The notes beneath the pieces are model-generated. The model did not search any database and was not told the DNA's origin. It worked only from the letters and a program-made list of their open reading frames with translations. A stretch of 64,000 nucleotides of DNA from Streptococcus salivarius (GTDB lineage: Bacteria; Bacillota; Bacilli; Lactobacillales; Streptococcaceae), in contig NZ_CP018187.1 of the NCBI RefSeq assembly GCF_009738225.1, positions 1,870,501 to 1,934,500 on the forward strand, read 5' to 3'. Both the position numbers and the translations under genes were made by a program. Shown here in pieces: positions 9,143 through 17,376 of the stretch (position 1 is its first letter; every line of letters begins with the position of its first letter).

Positions 9143-9943
9143 TCAATCCAAGGTTTTAACACCGATACGATTTTTATACTCTTGATACGTTTCAGTGTGC
9201 ATGAGAGCTTTGGCATTTTTGACCCGATCTGCTGTTGGTGGTTTGACCCCTTCCAAAGGATATGGAATACCGAGCTCACGCCATTTGAACTCACCCATTG
9301 TATGGTAGGGAAGGATTTCAAATTTATCAACATTTTTCAAGGTCTTTACAAACTCGCCGAGCTTAATCAAGTGTTCGTCAAAGTCTGTCAAACCAGGTAC
9401 CAAGACATGGCGAATCCAGACTGGAACTTGTTTATCAGACAGATATTGAGCAAATTCCAAGATATTCTTATTAGGTTGACGGGTCACAAACTTGTGTTGT
9501 TCAGGATCAATCTCTTTGATATCCAGTAGAACCAAGTCAGTTACAGCCAAAAGTTTGTCAACAACTTCATGATACTCAGGAGTATTGCGGTAAGCAAACC
9601 CACAAGTATCAAGCGTACAGTGAATTCCTAGCTTCTTAGCCTCTGTAAAGAGGGCAGTGACAAAATCAATCTGAAGCATGGCCTCACCACCTGATACAGT
9701 GATACCACCATGCTCACCCCAGAAATGACGGAAACGAAGAGCCTCATCTAAGACATCTTCAACCGTACGTTCAACAGCCTTATTTGACTCCATAGCCCAA
9801 GTATCTGGATTATGACAATATTGGCAACGCATCTTACAGCCTTGCATGAAAACAATAAAACGGATACCCGGACCATCTACGGATCCAAAACTTTCGGTTG
9901 AATGAACAAGTCCAGTCACCTGACTGTAATCAATTTCTGCCAT
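9143..9943 (-). CDS. pflA: Pyruvate formate-lyase activating enzyme
   Basis: Radical-SAM enzyme of 266 residues that installs the glycyl radical on PflB under anaerobic conditions. Cys36, Cys40 and Cys43 in GCKMRCQYC bind the 4Fe-4S cluster; SFGSVDGPGIRFIVFMQG, TVSGGEAMLQ and LDTCGFAYR are class signatures. The substrate is PflB, encoded about 20 kb away at 30.3 kb; the two are unlinked in many streptococci. AAGGAGG precedes the ATG. A cre-like site between its -10 and the ribosome binding site suggests CcpA control shared with pflB. Confidence 0.95.
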   Translation of the reverse strand: MAEIDYSQVTGLVHSTESFGSVDGPGIRFIVFMQGCKMRCQYCHNPDTWAMESNKAVERTVEDVLDEALRFRHFWGEHGGITVSGGEAMLQIDFVTALFTEAKKLGIHCTLDTCGFAYRNTPEYHEVVDKLLAVTDLVLLDIKEIDPEQHKFVTRQPNKNILEFAQYLSDKQVPVWIRHVLVPGLTDFDEHLIKLGEFVKTLKNVDKFEILPYHTMGEFKWRELGIPYPLEGVKPPTADRVKNAKALMHTETYQEYKNRIGVKTLD

Positions 9944-9954
9944 GGCAGCCTCCT

Positions 9955-9984
9955 TGTAAACGCTTTTTACATGTTTTTATTATA
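9955..9984 (-). promoter_or_regulatory. pflA -10 box and cre-like site
   Basis: Minus-strand TATAAT at 9979-9984; no clear -35. TGTAAACGCTTTTT at 9955-9968 fits 12 of 14 cre positions and extends as the near-palindrome TGTAAA-CGC-TTTTTACA. It lies downstream of the -10, where CcpA would act as a roadblock. Confidence 0.5.
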
Positions 9985-10092
9985 CCTCTTTTATCAGAAA
10001 CATGCTCCATATCTGCCTGAATTCAAGCAAAGGTTATACTATAATACATCTAAAATTAAATGATATCTATACTATACCAGAAGAAAAACAAA

Positions 10093-10118
10093 AAAACTGG
10101 AAAAATCCAGTCTTTTAT
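10093..10118 (-). terminator. Terminator of the small LPXTG protein gene
   Basis: ACTGGA-AAAA-TCCAGT with seven T following on the minus strand, about 12 bases after the stop codon. Confidence 0.8.
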
Positions 10119-10129
10119 CATCTATATTA

Positions 10130-10864
10130 TTAGGCACGTTTCTTAAGCCCTAAAAAGGCTGCAGCAGCAAGAAAGAATGTTCCTGCCAATGTCAAGATTA
10201 CTGTTGATGCTTCACCAGTCTTAGGAAGTGTAACTTCCTTACCTTTAGCATCTTTACCAGTCAATGTACCGTCAGCATTCACTTTGAATCCTACTGCTTC
10301 AGGAGCGACAACACTTGTTGTACCATCAGTGTTAGCGATGACAATTTGGCTGTTTTGTGTAGACACAATTGTTTGACCAGCTGCAGTGACAACTGGAGCT
10401 GTTGGTGTTACAGTAACAACAGGTTGTCCATTAACGTTCACTGCTGGAGTTTCAGGGGTTTGAGGTGCTTCACTTGTCCCTTTATCAGTTGGTGAGGCCG
10501 GTTCTTCTGGCTTATCGGATGGTTTCTCAGTTGGTTTATCAGCTGGTGTTGTAGATGAATCAGCTGTTGGAGCCGGTGTCGCAGGTGTTTCTGGAGTTGC
10601 TGGTGTTGTTGGTTCAGCTGGTACTTCAGGAGCTATAGGTGTTGTTGGCGTTGCCGCACCTGTGTTTGAATCATTGCTACGAGCCAAGTCACCATCACTT
10701 GGGGCTGTTGAAGGACCTGTTGCTGCACGATCTGTCGTTGGTTGTGTAAGAACAGCATCATTTGTCGCAATACCGTCGTCCGCAAAAGAAGTTACTGGTA
10801 CAAAAGCTCCTAGGGTAAGGGTGAGTAAAAGCAAGCTACTATATATAGATTTTTTAGAAGCCAT
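10130..10864 (-). CDS. LPXTG cell-wall-anchored protein, Pro/Thr-rich
   Basis: Sortase substrate of 244 residues. Residues 1-29 form a signal peptide (basic start, hydrophobic LLLLTLTLGAFVP, cut near SFADD). The middle is a Pro/Thr/Ala/Glu stalk of irregular PATPETP-type repeats. Residues 145-205 contain a small valine/threonine-rich segment (VVTVTPTAPVVTAAGQTIV), and the C-terminus has LPKTGE, a hydrophobic span and KKRA. No ligand-binding domain is recognisable, so it may be a spacer-like surface protein. Monocistronic; promoter probably TGGTAGAAT about 45 bases upstream. Confidence 0.88.
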   Translation of the reverse strand: MASKKSIYSSLLLLTLTLGAFVPVTSFADDGIATNDAVLTQPTTDRAATGPSTAPSDGDLARSNDSNTGAATPTTPIAPEVPAEPTTPATPETPATPAPTADSSTTPADKPTEKPSDKPEEPASPTDKGTSEAPQTPETPAVNVNGQPVVTVTPTAPVVTAAGQTIVSTQNSQIVIANTDGTTSVVAPEAVGFKVNADGTLTGKDAKGKEVTLPKTGEASTVILTLAGTFFLAAAAFLGLKKRA

Positions 10865-11120
10865 TAAGATTCTCCTTTTTTCATTTATCAGTCAATTTAT
10901 ATTCTACCATAAAAAAGTAATAAAAGACTGTTTTAATTAAAATCTTATTTATTTTTATTCTAAATCTATCAATACGCTAAAATATGTTAGAGCATCTCCA
11001 AAATTATAGTTCTTTTTCTGACAAAGTCTAGCAGTTTGGATAGGTAAAAAAGGCTTTATAACGTGCTTTATAGACATTTTCTAATCTTATTATTTTGATA
11101 AGCGGATATTCCAAGATAGA
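10865..11120. other. AT-rich intergenic stretch
   Basis: Apart from the probable extended -10 (minus-strand TGGTAGAAT near 10902-10910) for the LPXTG gene I see no open frame with a start signal, no RNA gene and no repeat here. Confidence 0.5.
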
Positions 11121-11126
11121 TAAGAA

Positions 11127-11160
11127 AAAGCACTTTCACTCATAATGAGAGCAAGTGCCT
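11127..11160 (-). terminator. Terminator of the CNNM/CBS gene
   Basis: GCACTT...AAGTGC with inner CTCAT/ATGAG pairing; the minus strand continues with a T-rich run. Confidence 0.7.
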
Positions 11161-11217
11161 AATTAGTAGATAGTCGCTTTTAAGTTTCAATATTTTCTAA
11201 TAAAAACATGTAGAAAA

Positions 11218-12549
11218 CTATTCTTCTGCCTCTTCTGGAGCTGCCGTGATGATTACCTTAAGTTTGGTTACGCGACCATCCTTAACCTTATCATTGATAA
11301 ATTCGAGGTGTTTGTCCTTGTTGATAACTGCATAGTGTTCCTTAACTTCTTGAGTTGGGATGGCCCCCACACCAGTCAAATAATAACCTGCGATAGTATC
11401 AACGTCATCACTCTCAAGTTCTGTATCAAAATGTTCATTGAAGTCATTAAGAGTCATAGCTCCTTCGACAATATAAGTATTCTCACCAATTTCACGAACT
11501 TCCACACTAGTTTTATCTGTTTCGTCGTCAATCTCACCAACGATTTCTTCCAAAAGGTCCTCGAAGGTAACAAGACCAGCAACACCGCCGTATTCATCAA
11601 GCAAGATAGCCATCTGATTATTGGTGTTACGAAAGGCCGCCAAGAGATCATCTACGAAGATAGTCTCTGGAACAAAGAGAGGTTCGTTCATGATTCGACG
11701 AAGTTTGATATTTTCAAAACCAAGTTCAAAACCTGCTTTTAGAAGGTTTTTAGTATGAATGACACCGATAATCTTATCCTTGTCATCTTCGTAAACAGGG
11801 ATACGTGAGAAACTTTCCTTGAGAATAGCTTGGATATTTTCTTGAGTATTGTCTTCGATATCAATCATGAAAGCATCGGTACGAGGAACCATAACCTCAC
11901 GTGCCATCAATTCATCAAGAGAGAAAATCCCCTGGAGCATTTCAATTTCTTCAGCCTCAAGTGTATCTTCACTCTTGGCCAACATGTACTCAATCTCATC
12001 CCGAGTCATCTGCTCATCCGCATCATCAAAGGTCATAGGCGTCAAATGAGACACAAGATTTGTCGATGCTGAAAGAATCCAAACAAAGGGACTAACAATC
12101 TTACCAGTAACAATAATAACTGGTGCTGAGTAAATGGCTAGATTTTCCTTGAGGTTCATAGCAATACGTTTAGGATAGAGTTCCCCAAAAACAATCGAGA
12201 TATAGGTCAAGACAACCAATGAAATCATGCTACCTGCTGTCTTAGCCCAAGCCGCATGACCAAACCAAGTCGCTATTACTGCACCTAGTGAAGCGGAGAG
12301 ACTAGCCCCTTGTAAGAGACTGATAAAGGTAATACCAACTTGAATGGTTGATAAGAAGTTATTTGGATTTTCAAGAACCTTGAGCAGGCGAATAAATTTC
12401 TTGTCGCCTTCTTCAGCCTTTTGTTCCACACGTGAACGGTTTAGTGATACTAAAGCCATCTCTGATGCTGAGAAAAAGGCCGTAAGCAAGGTTAATATTA
12501 GTAATAAAATAGATTGAAATAATAAGGACTGACCACTGGAGTCTTCCAT
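11218..12549 (-). CDS. CNNM/CorC-family membrane protein with CBS pair (hemolysin-like)
   Basis: 443 residues. The N-terminal DUF21/CNNM domain has about four membrane segments (residues 10-160: FFSASEMALVSLNRSRVEQ, then SIVFGELYPKRIAM). A CBS pair follows (about 205-335: MVPRTDAFMIDIEDN and LLDEYGGVAGLVTFEDLLEE), then a C-terminal CorC/HlyC domain (about 345-430). Relatives are implicated in Mg2+ or Co2+ efflux; older annotations call them hemolysins without good evidence. GAGGAG precedes the ATG. It is divergent from the ABC ATPase gene next door. Confidence 0.9.
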   Translation of the reverse strand: MEDSSGQSLLFQSILLLILTLLTAFFSASEMALVSLNRSRVEQKAEEGDKKFIRLLKVLENPNNFLSTIQVGITFISLLQGASLSASLGAVIATWFGHAAWAKTAGSMISLVVLTYISIVFGELYPKRIAMNLKENLAIYSAPVIIVTGKIVSPFVWILSASTNLVSHLTPMTFDDADEQMTRDEIEYMLAKSEDTLEAEEIEMLQGIFSLDELMAREVMVPRTDAFMIDIEDNTQENIQAILKESFSRIPVYEDDKDKIIGVIHTKNLLKAGFELGFENIKLRRIMNEPLFVPETIFVDDLLAAFRNTNNQMAILLDEYGGVAGLVTFEDLLEEIVGEIDDETDKTSVEVREIGENTYIVEGAMTLNDFNEHFDTELESDDVDTIAGYYLTGVGAIPTQEVKEHYAVINKDKHLEFINDKVKDGRVTKLKVIITAAPEEAEE

Positions 12550-12658
12550 TTTTTCTTCTCCTCTAAAAAAATTCTGACTTCCATTATATCACAATTTCCC
12601 AATATAGGTTCCTATTTTATGCTATAATTAGAGTAATTTATCATCGAAGGAGAGACTT

Positions 12659-13441
12659 ATGTCACTTATACGCTTAGAAAATGTCAGCTTGGCCCGCCAA
12701 GGAAAAACACTTTTGTCTGGCCTTAACTGGACAGTTGAAAAAGGTCAAACTTGGGCTATCCTGGGACTTAACGGTGCTGGAAAATCAACTCTCTTACGTT
12801 TGTTGACAGCTGAATTCTTCCCTTCTGAGGGAAAGGCTGAGATACTAGGCTACACCTTTGGGAATGGAGACATCACAGGTCTTCGTCAACATATCGGTAT
12901 CGTCAGCTCCTTCATCACTGAGCGTCTTCCTCAACATATGACAGCTGAAAAAATCGTCCTTACTGGTAAATACAAGAGCTCAATCCTCTACAAGGCATAT
13001 GGGGATAAGGAGTTGCAAGAAGCCAAGGACATGCTAACCTCACTTGGCGCTGGAGATTTGATAGGTCGTAAATACCATGGCCTGTCTCAAGGAGAAAAAC
13101 AAATTTGTTTGATTGCTCGCAGTCTCATGGAAGATCCTGACATCATTATTCTTGACGAAGCGACTGTTGGCTTGGACCTATTTGCCCGCGAAAAACTCTT
13201 ACGTCAGATTGACCGTATCACCTCGCTTCCACATGCTCCATTGGTTCTTTACGTCACCCACCACGCTGAAGAGATTACTGAAAAAATGGACCACATTCTC
13301 CTACTCCGTCAGGGAAGAATCGTGGCACAAGGACCAAAAAACGATATTATCACACCGGAAGTTCTAGCTGACTTCTACCAAAATCCTGTTCAAATTATCC
13401 CAATTGATGACCATCGTTTTTACATTAACCCTCTTCTATAA
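12659..13441 (+). CDS. ABC transporter ATP-binding protein, single ATPase
   Basis: 260-residue nucleotide-binding domain with Walker A GLNGAGKST (about 39-47), signature LSQGEKQ, Walker B IIILDEA and a switch histidine (VTHHAEE). No permease gene adjoins it. The shape resembles the YlmA/ModF-like soluble ATPases, whose partner is unknown. AGGAGAG precedes the ATG and TGCTATAAT (extended -10) lies about 35 bases upstream. What it transports, if anything, cannot be told from sequence. Confidence 0.88.
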   Translation: MSLIRLENVSLARQGKTLLSGLNWTVEKGQTWAILGLNGAGKSTLLRLLTAEFFPSEGKAEILGYTFGNGDITGLRQHIGIVSSFITERLPQHMTAEKIVLTGKYKSSILYKAYGDKELQEAKDMLTSLGAGDLIGRKYHGLSQGEKQICLIARSLMEDPDIIILDEATVGLDLFAREKLLRQIDRITSLPHAPLVLYVTHHAEEITEKMDHILLLRQGRIVAQGPKNDIITPEVLADFYQNPVQIIPIDDHRFYINPLL

Positions 13442-13459
13442 AAATCGCTCAAAGAAACA

Positions 13460-13494
13460 AGTCCCCCAGATAATGTCTAGGGGACTTGTTCTTT
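13460..13494 (+). terminator. Terminator of the ABC ATPase gene
   Basis: CAAGTCCCC and GGGGACTTG form a 9-bp stem followed by TTCTTTT, some 20 bases after the stop. Confidence 0.8.
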
Positions 13495-13499
13495 TATCA

Positions 13500-14660
13500 C
13501 TACTCCTCTTTTATTTTCGATACGCCGTACAAAATTAAGGCTGGAACGATGAGCTGTTCTATAGAACCATATGAAACAATGAATAGCCCAGCAACTACAT
13601 ATAGACGGTTTTTGTTAGCGGTGCTTATAGCTCTTGGAAGCATCATAGTAGGAATAATAATTAATGGAGTCATCATAATGAAGTACATAAACCAACCAAT
13701 ACCTGCTAAGGGATTAGATTCGTCTATAGGATAGTAAATGACAGAAGTTAAATTAACAACTAAATCCCTAAGTGCTAAAATAAAAGCGGTCCAAAGCCAA
13801 GGAGAATGAAGAATTTGATGATTGAGTTGTCTTTGGCTCTCCGCATAATCATAACTCTTACGCTCTTCAATGACTGGTTTGGTTTTTTTCTCCACCAGTA
13901 GATCATCTTCACTCAACTCAAACCCATACTTCTTCTGCCATTTTTCAACTAGTGTGGAAGCGTTGCCGTTTGTACGATAGACAAGATAGGATGATACTAC
14001 TAGTAGAAAAAGAGAGACATCAGTAATGATATGGTCAACCAAGAAACCATAAACCAACTCAAGTAAACTAGTAACTATGATAAGGATTGAAGAAATTCTT
14101 AATTTCTTTTGAGTTGTTTCAGCTATTAATGTAAGGAACAAAAATATACTTGCACACTCTAGAACAGGATATAGTATGTAAAAAATACCACTAATATCTT
14201 TTGTAGAAATCTTTACGTAATGTGTAGCCCATACTACAGCTACCATCCCTAGTCCAAGAAGGGGTACAGAGGACTGCCAAGCTGACGAACTCTTAAGAGA
14301 GGCTAAGAGTGTTGGAAGCTCTGTCTTCCTAATCGTAATGACAAGCCAAATTAGGCACATAATAGTTAAAACTGGTGAAACTAACCAGGGCTTAAAAATG
14401 GAAGCCGGTATTATGAAATAGGTAACTAGCTGACAAATATGGAAGGCAAGCACAGCTAAGACGCCCTCAGCTTTACGCTTGTCCTTCAAAAGCCTAAAAA
14501 CAAACCATACTAAAACGACTTGCTGTGGAAGTTGAGAACTTAGTACAGATACAGAATTGAGCGTTTCATACTCAAAATGCAAACCATAAGACCTAAGCAT
14601 AGAAAGAGCTAACAATACTTCAAAAAAGATAAGTATATAATACCAAGTTTTTCTGGACAT
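13500..14660 (-). CDS. Polytopic membrane protein, function unknown
   Basis: 386 residues from the ATG at 14658-14660 (MSRKTWYYILIFFEV), chosen because AAGGTGGGG stands before it; a frame 13 codons longer exists. About ten hydrophobic segments are seen, with a soluble charged stretch near residues 245-285 (WQKKYGFELSEDDLLVEKK). I recognise no family or catalytic motif. Transcribed alone; a cre-like site overlaps its promoter. Confidence 0.75.
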   Translation of the reverse strand: MSRKTWYYILIFFEVLLALSMLRSYGLHFEYETLNSVSVLSSQLPQQVVLVWFVFRLLKDKRKAEGVLAVLAFHICQLVTYFIIPASIFKPWLVSPVLTIMCLIWLVITIRKTELPTLLASLKSSSAWQSSVPLLGLGMVAVVWATHYVKISTKDISGIFYILYPVLECASIFLFLTLIAETTQKKLRISSILIIVTSLLELVYGFLVDHIITDVSLFLLVVSSYLVYRTNGNASTLVEKWQKKYGFELSEDDLLVEKKTKPVIEERKSYDYAESQRQLNHQILHSPWLWTAFILALRDLVVNLTSVIYYPIDESNPLAGIGWFMYFIMMTPLIIIPTMMLPRAISTANKNRLYVVAGLFIVSYGSIEQLIVPALILYGVSKIKEE

Positions 14661-14710
14661 ACAACTACCCCACCTTTCATTTAATCTTAGAGAAAACATC
14701 TTTCAATATC

Positions 14711-14740
14711 ATTATACTCCTTTTTATGTAAGCGTTTTAC
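14711..14740 (-). promoter_or_regulatory. Promoter with overlapping cre-like site
   Basis: Minus-strand TATAAT at 14711-14716; the -35 zone (14734-14739, TAAAAC) is covered by TGTAAGCGTTTTAC at 14727-14740, a 12-of-14 cre match. CcpA control of the unknown membrane protein is possible. Confidence 0.45.
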
Positions 14741-14916
14741 CTTTACAGTAAAATATCTCCACTTTTCTTTACTTGATAACAAAACAGTCCTTTTTGACCG
14801 AATAGATTCTAGAATGAACCACATAGACAAATAATATTGTCCGTAAGTTAACCTTTTGATAACTTAGTAGGTGTTAAAGCAAAATATCTTTCAGATATAG
14901 AAAACGAGGTAAAAAC

Positions 14917-15237
14917 ATGACTAAAGTAATAGGTATTGGATTAATCGGTACAGCAGTAACAGTTATCACTTACAGTATTCTCGGCTTCCCAAAAATGGAG
15001 GTGTCCCTTTGGCCACTCTTTCCAGTCGCTCTTTTTGCTTTCTTTGCAATAGAAAATCTTATCAAAAAAGATTATAAATCTAGCCTCATGAGTACTTTGA
15101 TTGGTTTAATGATTGCTAATGCAATCTATGACTTGCTCCCTATCTCAAACAGTATCCTGATTGTTGCAGGAATCCTAACATGCCTAGGACTAGGCTTTCT
15201 TTTTCCAAACCACGATAATGAGAAAGGAACAAATTAA
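14917..15237 (+). CDS. Small polytopic membrane protein, function unknown
   Basis: 106 residues with four hydrophobic helices (about 4-22, 28-47, 57-75, 79-98) and a short charged C-terminus (NHDNEKGTN). GAGGT stands before the ATG. It lies alone between a divergent membrane protein gene and a convergent LPXTG gene. I recognise no family. Confidence 0.75.
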   Translation: MTKVIGIGLIGTAVTVITYSILGFPKMEVSLWPLFPVALFAFFAIENLIKKDYKSSLMSTLIGLMIANAIYDLLPISNSILIVAGILTCLGLGFLFPNHDNEKGTN

Positions 15238-15238
15238 A

Positions 15239-15284
15239 AAAACGAGGAATCCGTTTATGTAAAAACAGATTTCTCGTTATTTTT
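15239..15284. terminator. Bidirectional terminator
   Basis: AACGAGGAATC and GATTTCTCGTT pair around an AT-rich loop, with ATTTTTT after the stem on the plus strand. It serves the small membrane protein gene and possibly the convergent LPXTG gene. Confidence 0.65.
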
Positions 15285-15314
15285 TCCACTTATAGTCTTA
15301 CTATTAGCACTTAT

Positions 15315-17222
15315 CTATTTTGAACGTCTGTGACGCCCTTTATAAACGAAGCTTGTCAAACCAAGTCCTACAAAAATCATACCTAGCATACCAACTTTAG
15401 AGTTTGTATCTCCTGTTTTTGGTAAATCGTGACTTGTCAATTTTCCATCGGCTTCCGATTTAATCCCTGCATTACGTGTTTGTGTAGAGGAATAAGTGAC
15501 AGAATTCATGGAATGAATGTCTTTTGAAGGCACTAGACTAGTAGCAGGTGTTGTGCTAACAGCTGGAGCTTCACTTGTTGCTGGTGCTGTGCTAACTTCA
15601 GGTGTTTCACTAGTAGCAGGTGTTGTGCTAACAGCCGGAGCTTCACTTGTTGCTGGCGTTGTGCTGACCGCTGGCGCTTCACTTGTTGCTGGCGTTGTGC
15701 TAACAGCCGGAGCTTCACTAGTAGCTGGTGCTGTGCTAACTGCTGGAGTTTCACTAGTAGCTGGCGTTGTGCTAACAGCCGGAGCTTCGCTAGTAGCTGG
15801 CGTTGTGCTGACCGCTGGCGCTACGCTGGCCGATGGTGTAGCAGTATCTTTAGGTGTACCGTCTGCATTAAAGAAATCTGGCTGGTAACGCCAAAATTCG
15901 TAAAGATTCTTACCAGCTTTCACATCATCATAAGTAACTTCAAAATAACCAGGAGTCCCGTAGAGAGTAGTATCTGGTTGTCCCAATGCCCCTATAGAAA
16001 ATGAAAAAAGCTGTTTTGACTCTCCTGGTTCAATATTGGGCTGATAGTAACTCCATAATCTACCATTATAATACTTTCTCACTGTGTAAGTTAAAGTTTT
16101 ACCTGAAGTATTTAAGGATGAGACTGCTGGAGTCATACTATCCTTGAATGCCGATTCAGAATTATCTTTAAAATAAGTAAAACTGACCATAGGAATTCCA
16201 TTTTTATCGACAACACCGCTGAAATAACCATCTTCACTAATTCCAGATTGAATAGTCATAGTTTTATCAGAGGAATTAAAATCCATATTAAACATGTGTT
16301 GACTATCTAAAGTATAACCTGGAATTACCTTAGCATTTACTTTAATGGAGCCATTTTTCGGAACAATAACAGTATCATAGGGGGCAATATCCTCAAATAC
16401 CGGCACACCATATTTACTATCTCTGTCAAAGACTCGATAATGAACATGATATGTCATAGTATCACCATGATCCCATGCCGAACGAATTCCTTGATCAAAA
16501 GTTGATGGTTTTAAACTATTGTATTTATAACTATACCCAGAAGGTTTACTTAAACTTGGAGCCTCTATCATAGAAGACTTGTCTTTATAGTACGTATAAG
16601 TTAAAACATTAATTTCACCAACTCTATAGTTCGAAGGGTCATCAAATTTTAAATCAGCATATTTAATGATATCACCAGGCAAATATTTTTTTCCATCCGC
16701 AGAGGTGATTGTATAATAATAGCCGGCAATTTTTTCATCAGGAACAGTAAAAATTTGGTCTTTTGCTAAGCCGAAAGAGCCCCCACCAAAATCATTTTCT
16801 CTATCCGTTGACTCAACAAAACGTGTAGAAATATATTTAAAAGCTTTTTCATTTATTGGACTATCTGTATCAGTCTCACTCCAAATTGGCATAGTGGCTG
16901 TCTCTGAATTCTCACTCGTCGCTGGTGCTTCGCTATTTTCTGAAGTCGAGACTACTGCTGATGCTTCACTCGTCGCTGGTGTTGTGCTGACCACTGGTGC
17001 TTCACTTGTCTCAGGACTCGTGCTCACAGCTGGAGTTGTACTAACGTTTTCGCTAGTAGCAGTTATTATGCTTGGAGATTCACTCGTTTTTGGCGCCGTA
17101 CTAGCAATTTCATCGGCATACACTTTTGAAGACGATTGACCGAATTGGGACTGTGCTACAGTCGCAACTGTAACAGCTGCAACCAAAACAATACCATATT
17201 TAGACAACTTATTAATAGACAA
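15315..17222 (-). CDS. LPXTG cell-wall-anchored adhesin-like protein with PAVSTTPATSEA repeats
   Basis: 635 residues, started at a TTG (17220-17222) with GGAGG seven bases upstream. Signal peptide to about residue 37, then a Thr/Ser-rich linker with four degenerate repeat copies. Next comes a folded region (about 110-455) with successive Tyr-rich beta modules (YYYTITSADGKKYLPGD, YHVHYRVFDRDSKYG, TLTYTVRKYYNGRL), then eight 12-residue repeats as a stalk. It ends in LPKTGD, a membrane span and RHRRSK. Expected to be linked to the wall by sortase and exposed. The folded region looks like tandem MucBP-like or immunoglobulin-like modules, an inference. Repeat number is likely to vary between strains. 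Confidence 0.88.
   Translation of the reverse strand: MSINKLSKYGIVLVAAVTVATVAQSQFGQSSSKVYADEIASTAPKTSESPSIITATSENVSTTPAVSTSPETSEAPVVSTTPATSEASAVVSTSENSEAPATSENSETATMPIWSETDTDSPINEKAFKYISTRFVESTDRENDFGGGSFGLAKDQIFTVPDEKIAGYYYTITSADGKKYLPGDIIKYADLKFDDPSNYRVGEINVLTYTYYKDKSSMIEAPSLSKPSGYSYKYNSLKPSTFDQGIRSAWDHGDTMTYHVHYRVFDRDSKYGVPVFEDIAPYDTVIVPKNGSIKVNAKVIPGYTLDSQHMFNMDFNSSDKTMTIQSGISEDGYFSGVVDKNGIPMVSFTYFKDNSESAFKDSMTPAVSSLNTSGKTLTYTVRKYYNGRLWSYYQPNIEPGESKQLFSFSIGALGQPDTTLYGTPGYFEVTYDDVKAGKNLYEFWRYQPDFFNADGTPKDTATPSASVAPAVSTTPATSEAPAVSTTPATSETPAVSTAPATSEAPAVSTTPATSEAPAVSTTPATSEAPAVSTTPATSETPEVSTAPATSEAPAVSTTPATSLVPSKDIHSMNSVTYSSTQTRNAGIKSEADGKLTSHDLPKTGDTNSKVGMLGMIFVGLGLTSFVYKGRHRRSK
15530..15822 (-). 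repeat. Eight tandem 36-bp coding repeats
   Basis: Eight copies of a 12-codon unit (PAVSTTPATSEA, with T/A and E/L variants) form the stalk of the LPXTG protein. Third-position differences (GCTGGAGCT against GCTGGCGCT) show the copies are not freshly amplified. A clean open frame on the opposite strand is a by-product of the repeat composition. Confidence 0.85.
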
Positions 17223-17282
17223 AATAAATCCTCCATAGGAACATTCTCATAAAATTTTTAGAAAAATGAATTTTTCGCTGAA

Positions 17283-17338
17283 ATTATACCCCTAAAAAAA
17301 CAAAAAGTCAATATTTTTTCTAAAAAATTGACTTTTTT
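17283..17338 (-). promoter_or_regulatory. Promoter of the large LPXTG gene with a palindrome over the -35
   Basis: Minus-strand TTGACT (17306-17311), 17-base spacer, TATAAT (17283-17288). The -35 hexamer is one arm of a perfect inverted repeat: AAAAAGTCAAT at 17302-17312 and ATTGACTTTTT at 17327-17337. The other arm offers an outward TTGACT on the plus strand. The layout suits an operator. Confidence 0.65.
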
Positions 17339-17376
17339 GCTCATTTAGCTACAAGCTGTATACTCTAAACGCCTGC

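Noticed and set aside
15530..15822. Repeat array as CRISPR
   Set aside because: Units are contiguous coding repeats without spacers, and no cas genes are present.
15517..15888. Clean 123-codon frame opposite the LPXTG repeat region
   Set aside because: It mirrors the 36-bp repeats (AGASLVAGVVLT units) and exists only because the repeat has no stops in this frame.
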